This document shows positions 24,346 to 36,117 of a stretch of 64,000 nucleotides of DNA, one piece after another; position 1 is the stretch's first letter; the number at the start of each line of letters is the position of its first letter. Below the pieces are notes generated by a model that searched no databases, was not told the DNA's origin, and saw only the letters and a list, made by a program, of their open reading frames with translations. Where the stretch lies: assembly GCA_003254925.1 (NCBI GenBank), contig QANZ01012086.1:235312-299311 (forward strand), written 5' to 3'. The DNA is from Chamaecrista fasciculata. Its lineage: Eukaryota; Streptophyta; Magnoliopsida; Fabales; Fabaceae. Made by a program: the position numbers and the translations under genes.

Positions 24346-24616
24346 ATTTAAATGTGTGAGGTGTATTTGGACTAAAAACTTGCGCTTATTAATGTCTTGT
24401 CCAGGATTGTGCATTGCCCTATATCTCTAGGGTTACATGATTGATATTGCTGAATCCAGTAATGTTAGACATATAAGTACCAAACTACCAATTATGCATT
24501 GCCCTACATGATTGATAATTTGATATTGCCCTATATCTCGTCCCTTTTCCTCTTTGTTTTGGGGATATCATTTTTTCTTCTCACTGTTTTATTTCTATCA
24601 AAAAAAGAAAGTCTAA

Positions 24617-26045
24617 GGCTTCGTTCGTTTGCGCTTATAATAAAATCCGTTCTGATTATAATCAGAGTATGATTATGATCAAAGTTGATTATTTGTGTAT
24701 TGGTGTTTGAATGAAAGTTGATTATTTGGTGTGAATGAGTATGTAATGATTGTGGTTGGTAGATAGAAGGGTAAGGAAATTGATAAATTGTATAGGGGTA
24801 GAAATGGAAGAAAAAGTTGAAAAAAAGTAGGAAAAAGTAAGATGTTATTTGATTATAATCAAAGTGTGTTTGGATGTGATTGTTGCTTTTAAAAAAATCA
24901 GATTGTGCCACTGTTTGCCTTGGGAATCGTGAAAATATGATTATAATCGTAGGCAACTTGTGAGGTACTTATTTGGTTTGGTCGACCATTATATTTTTGC
25001 CTCCAAAATGGTAGACCAAAAGGACCAAAGGTACTATTTTTTCGAATCAGATCCCCGACATTCGGTGGACCACAAAAAAAATGGTCCACCATTTGGCACA
25101 AGATGAGAGAGAATACAAAACTGCATCGGACCCGAAATTTTTATTCAATTTCACATAAACTTTACGATGCATTCATCCTCTCTCATCTCTCTCGCCATTG
25201 ACATTTCTTTCTCCACATTGGCCACCGCTTGCTTATTTGATCTCGCCGCCGTCGCCGAACTCGAGATTGAAAGCATCTACATCTTCTTCCCCATGCGACG
25301 CTTGAATTTCATAGTGATTGTCGTCGACATTGTCGCCGCCAAGGACTTTCCGACGGCATAGGTGGAGGAAAAGAAGGAGAATGCTCAATTGGTAATGGCG
25401 GCAATTTCGATAAAATTGAGTCAAGATTTCAATAGAGACTATCAAAATTTGTAAAAAAGGTTATGGGTTCCATAGTTTTCATGTTCCAGTTTTTTTTTTT
25501 AACTTGTTATGATGAAGCATTAGATGATTTGGTGAGAATTGTTCAAATGTTTGTGCCTAATCTACACTTTCCTCCACACCCTTCTTCTAAGTTCTAACCT
25601 CAACCCCCCGCGTACGCGTAAGTCATCGCCACAGATCAATGGAGAGGAGAGAGATGACCAAGTGACAAAGAATGAAGGAGGTGAATGTTTGTTCTAAAAC
25701 GATTTTAGCCCAGGACAAAATAATTTGAACAAAATAACATTTTACCCCAAAATATCAATTTCAGTCCTAAAATAATTTGGACAAAATAACATTTTGGCCC
25801 AAAACAATAATGAGTATTTACATCATGGCCCCTCATTAAAGTAAATGTCTATTTTGCCCTTATGATGAGTGATTGAATATATTAAAGTATAGGTAATTAT
25901 AAAATATATATAGGGGTATAAGTGTAATTGAGTGTGTTTGATTATAAAAAAATCATGATTATAATTTGATCAGAAAAAAAATGCAAACAAAGATGCTTAT
26001 TAATAATCAGAGCAGATTATAATCAAAGCGCAAACGAACTGGGCC
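24617..26045. mobile_element. PIF/Harbinger-like foldback element (1.43 kb)
   Basis: It starts GGCTTCGTTCGTTTGCGCTT and ends AAGCGCAAACGAACTGGGCC, with further inverted matches inside (TGATTATAATCA-type). It is flanked by TAA at 24614-24616 and 26046-26048. GGCC..GTTCGTTT ends with a TAA target are characteristic of Harbinger/Tourist elements. No transposase is present, and the centre holds unrelated, more GC-rich sequence (about 25160-25370) of unknown origin. Confidence 0.72.
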
Positions 26046-26048
26046 TAA

Positions 26049-27234
26049 GAATAACAAAAAAAATTCCTTTGAATTTAGATATGAGAAATATAATTCTTCA
26101 TTTAAATTTGATAATTAGCATATGAAAATGATTTCTACTAATTTAAATATTCTGTAAAAAAAACAATTTTAAAAGGACATTTCTTGAGGAAAAATAAAAC
26201 AAAATGAGTAAGGAATGTGGACTTGTGAAAAAAATTTTCTCAGAGAAATAATTATTAATCAATTATAATTACTCTCACAATACAATATGAGATTATATAC
26301 CAAGAAGGAAGAACCCAATCACCAGAATAATAATTGTTATTATTGCAAAAGACTTGTTATTTGCATCTCGATCAATAGTATTATCAATTATGAGTAAAAA
26401 AATTACTGTTAATTTCTGATCTGATAGTGTTCGAGTTGCACCAACTCAGACAAACTGATGAATTAGTGAATTAGATCATCTTGAGATATGAATGATCACT
26501 AGTTAAATAATTTATAGTCTATCATTTTATATTGAATTGTAACTCAAGAACTTCTCTCTCTCTTCTTGAATATGAACTTCACAAAAGGAGCAAGTGTCCA
26601 TCGATATGACTAAAGTTTTGATTACTTATCAAGAAGTGGTTTTTCATCTTAAATTGTATATTACTTACAACCCATGTCAAAAACCTCAGCTGCAATATGA
26701 AAGATGAAACCAAGAAAAAGAAGCGACAGTATTCAAATTTCAAACAGAATTTTGACACAGACAATGAGCAAAGAATGAATGAAAGAATAAATGAAATACG
26801 ACGGAGTATTCAAATAGACTGTCTAATACTACTCAGTGTGACGACTAAAAATCACATTCGCCACTCTAATTCGTTATCAATATGCCTCCTAAGATAATTT
26901 TAGTGTTACTTAAAGTAATTATGTTGAAATCAGTCCACTAAATGCCCTTTTGTCACTTCAATTTGTTAATCAATGAACTTAATGGTCAAAGGAATGAAAC
27001 TGAGTATAAACCCAAGGTTATTGCCATGACAGACTATTTTCTTTCAATTGTTATCAACACAAGGATTCTGCGTAAAAAATGGAAGAAGCCCTTAGGAAAC
27101 TATGGAAACAAAACAACCAAAATACAGCCATATACTTGGGTTGTCAGAACTGAAAACTGCCACGACTATGCAATATTGGCCTCTCAAACTATATATCACA
27201 TAGTATGTTTGAAAACCTAACTTGTTCATAACTA
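26049..27234. other. Intergenic, AT-rich
   Basis: No gene is supported. Short ORFs at 26697-27220 have no domain. The segment next to 27235 is probably the 3' UTR of the RHB1A-like gene. Confidence 0.5.
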
Positions 27235-28717
27235 TTAATCAATTGGAGAGTCGAAAACCATATCCTGCATCATTAGGAAAACAGAATTTTCTAAGTTTCA
27301 AATTCATCGTTGCGAATTTTAAGACAGACAGGATTGATTGAAACAAACCTGATCACACACAGGACATGTTTCACTTCTTTCCATCCATTCCAGAATGCAG
27401 GCAAGGTGAAAATGATGGCCACATAGAGTGCAGAGTTTTGGATTCTCAACGTTGTACTCTGTAAGGAAAAAGATAAGAAGTTCCATCAATAACCTCTTAA
27501 ATTCCAACCGAAAGAAGATAGAAGCCACATAAAAAAAAAATGATCAAGTTAATTAACGCCAGCCATCAAAATTGAATGAAAAAGTTGTGACTAGGACAGC
27601 ATCACCTTCTAAACAGATTGGACATCCATCCTCCTCTTCTGCGAAAATGGTAGGTTCTGCCAACTTTTGGAGTTCAATTTCTGAATCCTTCACTGAGTCC
27701 AGTTCTAAATCACTCTGAACTTTGCACTCTGATTCCTTCAGCTCTTCCAATTTAACCAAGGTGCCACAATTGTCATTTGTACCGGTTTCTTGAGCTGAAT
27801 TAGCATTTGTAGATGCATTGGCCTTATCATCACTATTTTCATGAGCCACAGGGGAAGTTTGAGCGACTACTAAAGTAACGCCATAAGGGATAGGAGCTGG
27901 AGGAGGTCTATAAGTATCAGGACTTGAAGTTTCAAGATTAGTATCAACAAGGAGCCCTCCGGAGAAAGCAGAGGCTGAACCATGATGAGATGATAGCGGA
28001 ACATGCTCCTCCGATGCTCTTGGATACTGGAGAGAAATGCAGCAAAATAAGTCATGAATACAATAGATGGATTTCACAAATCATAATCATTAGGCGAAAG
28101 AGAATAAGCAACTCAAGGAAATTATAAAGTCATAAAATCGTGCAAGGCAGGCTTATTGAACCAAAGATAAGAAGTTATTGCTATACGTCCTGGTGTTGCC
28201 CAAATCAGTGATTCAACTACTCATTTGTAAAATAATGATATAATGAAATTTTTTTAAACTGCAACAGTCATCAAGATGAAGAGTGTCAGTGAAGATTCCT
28301 AAACTCAATTTGAAGGTGAGGTTGATCAAGCAGCAGTTGTCCAGTTATTTACTAATACTGAACTGAAGTTTTAATCCTTACAAATAATCAGGCACCCCAA
28401 ACTAACACAAACACCAGTGTGTATCAAACATAGTAACGTTGGTTATAACTTATAAGTACAGCTAAACATCTTCTGACCCTTACAGTCAGGCTAGGAATTC
28501 TTTTCCCTTTTTTCTCTTCTTAGTTTTGGATGAAGAAAACGCATGAGTCATTAATTATAAGGATGCTTTCTGCCTTAATAAGAATTAAGTAAGGAATTTA
28601 AAATAACTGCAGCAACAGAAATAAAAGGCATGAATTATGGAGTATGCTAACATAGTAGTATGCCGGTGGAGCGCTCAATTCAGTTTCTTTGGAAGAACAA
28701 CAACAACAACCGCCCAT
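27235..28717 (-). CDS. RHB1A-like: RING-H2 E3 ubiquitin ligase, RHB1A-like
   Basis: Four exons, 28652-28717, 27606-28026, 27349-27458 and 27235-27264, join in phase to 208 residues. The N-terminus MGGCCCCSSKE is a strong N-myristoylation signal (Gly2) followed by Cys residues likely to be palmitoylated, so membrane attachment is expected. The C-terminus is a RING-H2 finger split by an intron: CPICLEEYNVENPKLCTLC, GHHFHLACILEW, CPVCDQ. The last exon adds DMVFDSPID. Arabidopsis RHB1A (At4g00335, about 190 residues) has the same ends and length. It would be an E3 ligase acting with an E2. A 5' UTR intron is likely from about 29346 to 28731. Confidence 0.9.
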
Positions 28718-28730
28718 CTCCCCTTATCTG

Positions 28731-29470
28731 CAAGGCCCAGAATAATTAATAACTATTAGCTCCGGGTGCATGAGTCAAGCCTCATCAACACATACACACT
28801 TAAGCCATATACATATGCCAAACAGAATAAAATCCTCCTCTCGTCTCTCGTCTCTCCACACGAAAAAGTCAGTAATAATAATATAGATCAGAGGAATAAG
28901 TTGAAACTAGAAGTTGCTCACCAATACAGAGCAGAGCAAAATTTTATACTAATATAGATCCTGGAGAGCAATAAGTTGAAACAAAAAGCAAGAACCAATA
29001 CGGAGGCTAAACATAGAAAGTTCATAGGGTATTTAAATGCAAACAATACACAGCGGTCATCGACTTACAGACAGAAAACAAAGCACCAGCAGTATATAGG
29101 AAACAAAAATATCCAGCACAGCACATAAACCAAAAAAAAAACACAAGGAGTAAAAGAACAAAGAGAAAGAAGAAGAGAGTAGAGAGGGTTGAGGATAGTT
29201 GAGCTGTAAAACCTAGCTGAATAGCATAACTGAGACGAATAAGGAAGATAAAAGGAGGCCATGAAAGTAAAAGGTAAGGGATGATTTGGTTGAAATTTAG
29301 AAGAATATGTAATCGGAGAATGAATTGGCGAGTGGTTTTTGCGTACCTTGAGATAGAGAAATTGATCGGAGACATGAGAGTGGAATCGAATTGAAGAAGA
29401 GAGTTGGTTGAGTGAGATGCCTGCCTGGGCGCAAATAAGAGTGGAAAGAGCAAGAGGGTGGGTTTTTGGA
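28731..29470 (-). other. Probable 5' UTR intron and leader of the RHB1A-like gene
   Basis: On the minus strand, CTATCTCAAG|GTACGC near 29346 is a good donor and CCTTGCAG near 28731 a good acceptor just before the ATG. Open frames within are short and domain-less. Transcription probably starts between about 29350 and 29470. Confidence 0.5.
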
Positions 29471-31445
29471 TCATTATTTATATGATGCTGTGTGCCAGTG
29501 CACACTAACGTATGTGTTCCAGAAACACTCCCCACTAGCCACTATTACATTCTCGCCTTCAACCTCCTTCTTCTATCAGATCTCAGCCACACCCTGTGGG
29601 CCCCAATCATATCAACGGCTCATATTTTTCTTCCCTTCTACATTTTATAAATTTATTGGGATTTACTTCAATAACTTGTCTGCGCTAATACTTACCCGGT
29701 TTTTATAAACCGAGAATAAATTCACCGTATCTTGACTGAACAACGTATTAGACTATGTAAAGTTTAATTTTTTGATATAAAATGTAATGACTCATGATGA
29801 GTTACTAGTAATTATATGTAATCAGTGATGTGATTTCATACAGAGTTTTGATTGATTAAAAAAATTTTATTTTTTTTTTATTTTTTAACATTAAATTATA
29901 TCAATGACTATAATTATGGCACATTAGCCATAATCTTCCCAACAAAATGGACTCTAAGATGTAGTTAGAGTCCTCAGAGACGGAATGGCTAGAACCCTCC
30001 TAATAATATCGACTCTAAGAATTAAATTTGAGTTCTTTCCCTAAGATGTAACTCGCCTGCCAACTACACCAAACATTTATTGATTATCTCACATGTTTGT
30101 TAATGTGCTCAAATTGCTATAGAAATTATGTGCCAACAATAATTCTCATTCATCCCCTAATACTATAATATATGCAAGTTGTAAATTTTATTTTGTTATT
30201 TTATTAATTATGCAATTCTTTTTTAAGTTGTTCAAAATGAATCAATAACACGTGACATGTAATCTTTTGTGAAAGGAATAATAGCATTTGTATGATTTGC
30301 ATAATTATTATTTATCTTTGAATTGGATGACATTGACACGGAAGGAGACGTAGTGATTCTTCTTCCGATCTTTTAAAGACTTTCTTATTCGGCATTCTTA
30401 AAGCAGGTATATAGAATTAGAAAAAAGAATAAAAAATATCACTACTCTTAAATAATGTCGAAATATATAATGCTGGTTGTTAAATTTTCTTTGAAAACAC
30501 AATAATACTTGGTATATTTAAAGTAGTAAAGACATTAATTAAAAATAATCATTTTATTAATATTAGTTTAATATAACATTAGTAAATAAATAGATAGTCA
30601 TTTGTGGAACCTATTTTCATTTTTCACACCTTGACTCCTTTAAGATAGTAGCTATCATCTTACGCTAATTAGGCATCTATCCATAAAATACATTATCTTT
30701 TCTCGGTTCGTTAGCTTCGTCAGAGGCTGTTCGGAAGCATCTAAATTGTGGATTCCACTCAAGGGGATTTAACGAGTTAAATTTTGTGGATTTAAAATTT
30801 AATGCGTAACTTATTGTGCAAATGACAAATCTTACTCACTCGAAAAATATGACGACTGTTATTTTTTTTATTTTTTATTTTTTTTGCCCAATGACGACTG
30901 TTATTAATGTTTCAGATATTTTAGACTGTTGCGTAACTGAAAGATTTGGAAGCCCATATTTATCTGGTATGCAAACTTTTGAATATCCAACCGGGAAGAT
31001 AGGAAGAAAGTGAATTAAATTAGATATTTATATTATATCGAGAGAACTGTATTATTAGATTTTTCATTTTACTTTTAAATTAAGGGTTGGAAGCTCAAAA
31101 CCATAGCCAAGATATAATAAAGTTAAGGACGCATTGCGTGAATTAGAGGCTTCCACGCTTGACCATATTGTACTAGTGTATATTATTATATACATCATTA
31201 GATAAATAAAACTAGGCATAGTGGCATAGGCATATCATATTAACTAGGGAATCAACCCAATATTACTAGGGTCAGAATTCGCTACATTGAGTAGTGACCA
31301 GCCATATCTGCCATCGTCCTATCGATCAAATTATCAATCTCTGTTCAGTTTATAATTAGTAGCTAGCATTCTAAGGTTAGAGCTAATATATATGTATATT
31401 ATAATACAATCGCTAAACTTTCGGGGTTGTGATTTAATCAACAGG
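29471..31445. other. Intergenic, AT-rich
   Basis: No gene is supported. The block at about 29800-29890 is an inverted copy of sequence at 22130-22215. The last part is probably the 3' UTR of the SAP30-like gene. Confidence 0.5.
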
Positions 31446-33245
31446 CTAGTCAATTGTCTTCAGTCTCTTGGCTCCTCGAAGGAATTCCTTGATTACAGAT
31501 ATCTCTTCCACCTTAAGCTGCACCAAAGGAGCAACCATCTCAGATCAGAGTATAAAACTATAAATGCATTCAATATGACTAAATGTTGACGACATTTAAC
31601 ATTAACCCACCTGCAATGCAAAATGACGTTGCACAGCCTTAACCATTTGTTCCTTTGATGGATTCGAATTGCTGCTCAACTGCATATATATTACAATAGC
31701 AAAAAAGGGATCATGTTGAGAATACAGTTAACCATGCTTAAAAGATAACTTGTACCAATTAAAAGGCCAATCAATGTAAAGACCTACGAGGTTAAAATGT
31801 CTGCAATATCTCCACAATGAGCCTGTTCCCATGATTGCCAAGTTCACCCTCTATCCATACAGAAAAAAGGAAATGCATGACCATGACTATAGCAACTGAT
31901 GCCAAATGGCTGGCTTTCGCTAAGAGATATTTTAATCATCTAAACTGCTAAAATCTACTGCTAAAAACAAAGCAGCTAAACAATTAGAATGATATACGCA
32001 TTCACAATCACATTACGAGAAATGAAACCAATAATATAAATAATCCCAAGCCCGTGGCCACTTCAATTACAGACTCAATCGTATCTAAATTACTATTTTC
32101 TTGTTTCTTACATGCTGAGGCGCAAGAATGGAATGTACTTCTCTGTAACTTCCGCGATTGCTTGACTTTGATGACAGAGACTGAACATAAGGCCTCGTAT
32201 GTCTAACTCTTGGCTTGCTGGGCTTGTGAAACTCAATACTAGTAGCTGCTCAAGGGAAAAAAAGAAGATATTTTTAACAAATAACAAGGTTTATCAAATC
32301 AATTGTTGGATATACTTCACTTGGGGTATATATAAGGTCGGATAGGGGTTATGGGTAATATCAAGGTTCAATGTTCAAACCCTCAAAAGTATTAAAATAA
32401 TAATACTTAATCATAATTAGAAGTTGTGGTAAGCTTACAAAAATCATTGTCCTTTTCATGGATTTCAGATCCACTGCTCGAGTTATCATAGTCAAGATCA
32501 TCTTCTTCATTCTCTGTAGGGTGTTCTAGCACGCTCAACGCATTCCTTTGCAGCTTAACCTCAACCCCATTTTTCAACACCTTGTACATCAAAGCATAAG
32601 AGAAATTTTGAAATTGCATAGTTGCCAACAGAAACTTCGCAGATGAATGAAGCCAGACAGACAAGCATGAAAATTTTCGGTAAAACTAGGACCAATTCCC
32701 CGATTTCAATATCATAGATCGAAGATGTAGAAGAGATCAGGCCTGATTTCCCAAAGCCCCACCCTCTTGATGGAACAAGAACGGAAATAACAATAAAAAT
32801 CAAATTCTAAAAACTCAGTATCAATATCATTAGTTTATCATAGAAAGGGACGAATTAAAAATAACGTTTTGGTACCAAAATCTATATGTGTCTCTGGAAT
32901 CATTAGTCTCAAACTAAGATACAATAAATAGGATAGCATTTTTAAAAAATATATAAAATAACTTAATTTGTATTTAAAAATTAATCGAAGGAACATCTAA
33001 TAGATAAACAAAGCAAGAGCATTAAAAAATTTGTATTAAGTATATATATATACCAGCCAATGCCAACCTCCAAGGCCAACAGCTTTCTTTACCACGCCTT
33101 GCAGTCCCACTAATACAGACTTTGTTCTGTTGTTACCTGTGACGATAACTTTAGTGTGCCTGGGAAGAACCGAAAGTTCTTCATCTCCACTTTCCTCGCG
33201 GAAGGGTGATAATACTCGGGAAGAACATAAGTCAGGCTCCAGCAT
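31446..33245 (-). CDS. SAP30-like histone deacetylase complex subunit (AFR1/AFR2-like)
   Basis: Six exons, 33054-33245, 32439-32580, 32112-32245, 31788-31850, 31611-31679 and 31446-31517, join in phase to 223 residues. The conserved N-terminal block reads REESGDEELSVLPRHTKVIV and GLQGVVKKAVGLGGWHWLVL, followed by an acidic linker and a basic segment. The C-terminal Sin3-binding domain has the SAP30 signature SLWRYCRHFNL, then NPSKEQMVKAVQRHF and FLRGAKRLKT. Arabidopsis AFR1/AFR2 (At1g75060/At1g19330) share this layout. The protein would link Sin3-HDAC complexes to target genes. The start is the first ATG of the first conserved exon; a spliced 5' leader reaching 34.4 kb is likely. Confidence 0.85.
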
Positions 33246-36117
33246 TTTTTCCGTTATGTCCAGTCCACAGTTTAAATTATAATAGATATTTTAAACACAT
33301 AATCTGAATGCCAAACTCATTCTAAAGAACTCACGGTCACCGAAATCTGTGAGTTTAATGGGAGAGCTTGATCTATCAGTAGAAGAAATTGATTTTCACT
33401 AAACCTTCATTCCTCCTCAACAGGACTTGCACGCAGTTGAAGTCACTATTCAATTTAATATAAGTGTTTTTCCCTCCATCAAGTTCCTAAAGCCATAAAA
33501 CTGAGCTGAAAAAGAACGACCGAGACGTTAAAAAAAGAATCATGGGTCCAAAAAAGCTATTCAGTAATGTTGAGAGAGAACAGTATCGTGGCTATATTTT
33601 AATTTATTTTTAAAACTAGTTTGGTACTGCAAAATCAAGGATGTGTTAAATGCGAAGGGCATCCAAGGAAGGTACTCAATCTTGTTCACGGACCCAGATC
33701 CGCGACAATGAATGCAACAATGATGGTGGTTCATGGTAAGAAAAATATACAATTTATTAAATATAAATTTCACATATTAACGCAATGGGACGAGAAAATG
33801 AAATATCGCAAGATATATCTATAACTAACAAAAAAAAAATAGAATTTCGCTATCAAAAAGAATTAAAGAACACAAACAATCACTATCGTAATTAACAAAA
33901 GATAACAGATGAATTCTAGTACTTTTGTATTCCTCGATCAATTTAACCGTAAGGCCGTACTTGGCTGTGCGAGAAAATGCAAGAAATTGAGGGTAAGAAT
34001 TTGAAATTCAAATTCGAAGGCGGTCAATAGAGAGAGAGAGAGAGTGAAGTAGCAAGAGCTGATTGTGAGCGTGATGCCGTTAATTATTGTCCGTCGAAAG
34101 GAAGAAAGCAGAAAAAGGGGAAAAAATGTGCAAAAGAAGAAAGAAATAAAAGGTAATCCAGGTGCAAGCAATCACCGTGTGTTTGAGTTGAAAAGCTTAG
34201 GTTGATGAAGTGTAAGAAGTATAGGAATTGAGAAATGGAAATGAAGAATGAGGTACGTACCTGTAAGTATGGGAAGAGGGGTTTTGGGTTTGCAATCTGA
34301 TAGGAGAAGGAGGAAAAGGATCTTGGGAATCTGGAAATGTAAAAGAGGGATTTGAATCAATGCAATGATAGGAGGGATGAGTGTTGAGTGCCTGAGTGGG
34401 AGTGATTATCTTATTATTATTACCTTTGATTGAGAGAGAGAGAGAGGAAGAAAGAATATCAGCAGCAGCTAGCACACACTATAAATGCTTACCAACTGCC
34501 ATGTGCCGTACGGTTATAACTTTATGACCGGTTGAACCCGTTTCGCCGGTTAATGAAGCGAGTTGTAAGTTGTAACCCAAATATTGAAAGTTGAGTGAGT
34601 GAGCTGGTGTAGGTACAAGTTTTGTCGTAATGGGGAGAGCACGGAACGAAGGCAGCAGTAAATTCTGGAGAAACGATCTCGTCGGATCCTTATCCCTTCG
34701 TCCTCTTCTTTACATATTTGAAATTGGGAAACACATAACACACCATACGTGTGGCCCAGAAATATACCACACATTACGCTTTAACTAGTACATTTTTCTA
34801 TCCTTACTGTCAGACTCAGACCCCGCATGCTCATCATATTTTTTTACCCATCCCTTACGCATATCTCTATCTTGCCTCGCTTTTCTTCTAATCAAAATAA
34901 TAAAATTTAACTGCATAATCTAGTAATTTTCTTCGGGCTATTAGAAGTTTCAAGACAAGAAAATTAAGAATGGAGAAAGAGTGCAGCAGGACAAATATAG
35001 AATAAAATGATCCGCCAATTATCTGCATTGTCAATCCGAGTGGGTTTGGAAGTAGTAAATCTTAGAGAAAAAGTAATATTTGGAAGTCATTGAATTATTT
35101 TTTTTATAATTTTAATATATTTAAAAGAATAATTATTTTCAAAAATTTACTTTATCTAACTACATTAAAAGAAATGTGCTACTTAAACTGAAATTCCGAA
35201 GAGTTAATAGACTAATGCTACAGCTTTCCGATGAAGAGAACAATAGTTTGGAATGTTTTAGTTAGTTAATAAAGAGTGAGTGACGCTTATTTATTAATTT
35301 TCAATGATCATGATTCGTGAATGTCGAGAGGAGAGAGAGAGAGAGAAGAAGGAGGTGTCAGTTAATTGGGGGCATTAGCCATGTAACAGAACCACGTGTC
35401 ATCCGTGAGATATGGCGGGCCACCTGAGATCTCAATTTCAATTCCAATTTCGATTTCCTTTATTGTTTAGTTTGCTTTCGGATCTTATCCTGGCATACCA
35501 ATAGCTTCGCACCCTAACTAGTAACTAGTATTATATTATGTGGAAAACAAGAAAGTTTCTGTTTTTGGTTTTTTAGAAGTTTTGCATAAAAGAAAAGATT
35601 CAAAAAAAAACTCAAGATTTTGAAATTTGATTTCAAGTCCGCCTGCTGGAGCGCACTCCCGCTATCAGATTTTTAGGGAGATTCAAAGGGTGGTCCCCAA
35701 TGCTTAGGTGACTGACTACGTGACCCTTTCCTTCCCCCTCCTGCATATTTTGTTCCCCTTCGCTAGTAAGTATTAACTAATAACATGTCCACATCTAAAC
35801 ATTACAAACTAGTTGCTTCACCCTATAAAGCCAAATAAAAACACAAGGGAGAGGAGAGGGGTCAAAAACAAAACAACATAATTTTCACAATGTCCACGCT
35901 ATTCATTATTTCATTCATATATGGGACTGATTCATACTACAAATGCATTCTTCCGGTTCTCGATGAAATAACAAGGGGTTCTGTAAAGTGACAAATCATT
36001 AATAATCATTGAATCTACTTGTAGATCAAGTCCAAGAGATGGCAACAATAGAAAATAATTAATGTTTCAAAAAACGGTTCATATCCTAAACTGTAACCAG
36101 GTTCAGACAAGATTATA
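33246..36117. other. 5' leader/promoter of SAP30-like gene and intergenic DNA
   Basis: A long open frame on the minus strand at 34197-34475, rich in Ser/Pro, ends at a possible donor near 34262 and may be part of the 5' leader. GA microsatellites lie at about 34029-34044, 34432-34446 and 35331-35345. No other gene is seen. Sequence just below 36118 looks like the 3' UTR of the SR45a-like gene. Confidence 0.45.

Noticed and set aside
25167..25361. 64-codon ORF inside the Harbinger-like element as a transposase
   Set aside because: There is no DDE/DDD catalytic motif or helix-turn-helix; the frame is short and overlaps an antisense ORF.
29022..29535. Two overlapping 150-codon minus-strand ORFs near the RHB1A-like 5' end
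   Set aside because: They overlap each other in different frames, lack domains and lie in a probable 5' UTR intron and leader.
34197..34475. 92-codon Ser/Pro-rich ORF as the N-terminus of the SAP30-like protein
   Set aside because: No family member known to me has such an extension, and no phase-consistent splice to the ATG exon is proven; better read as 5' leader.
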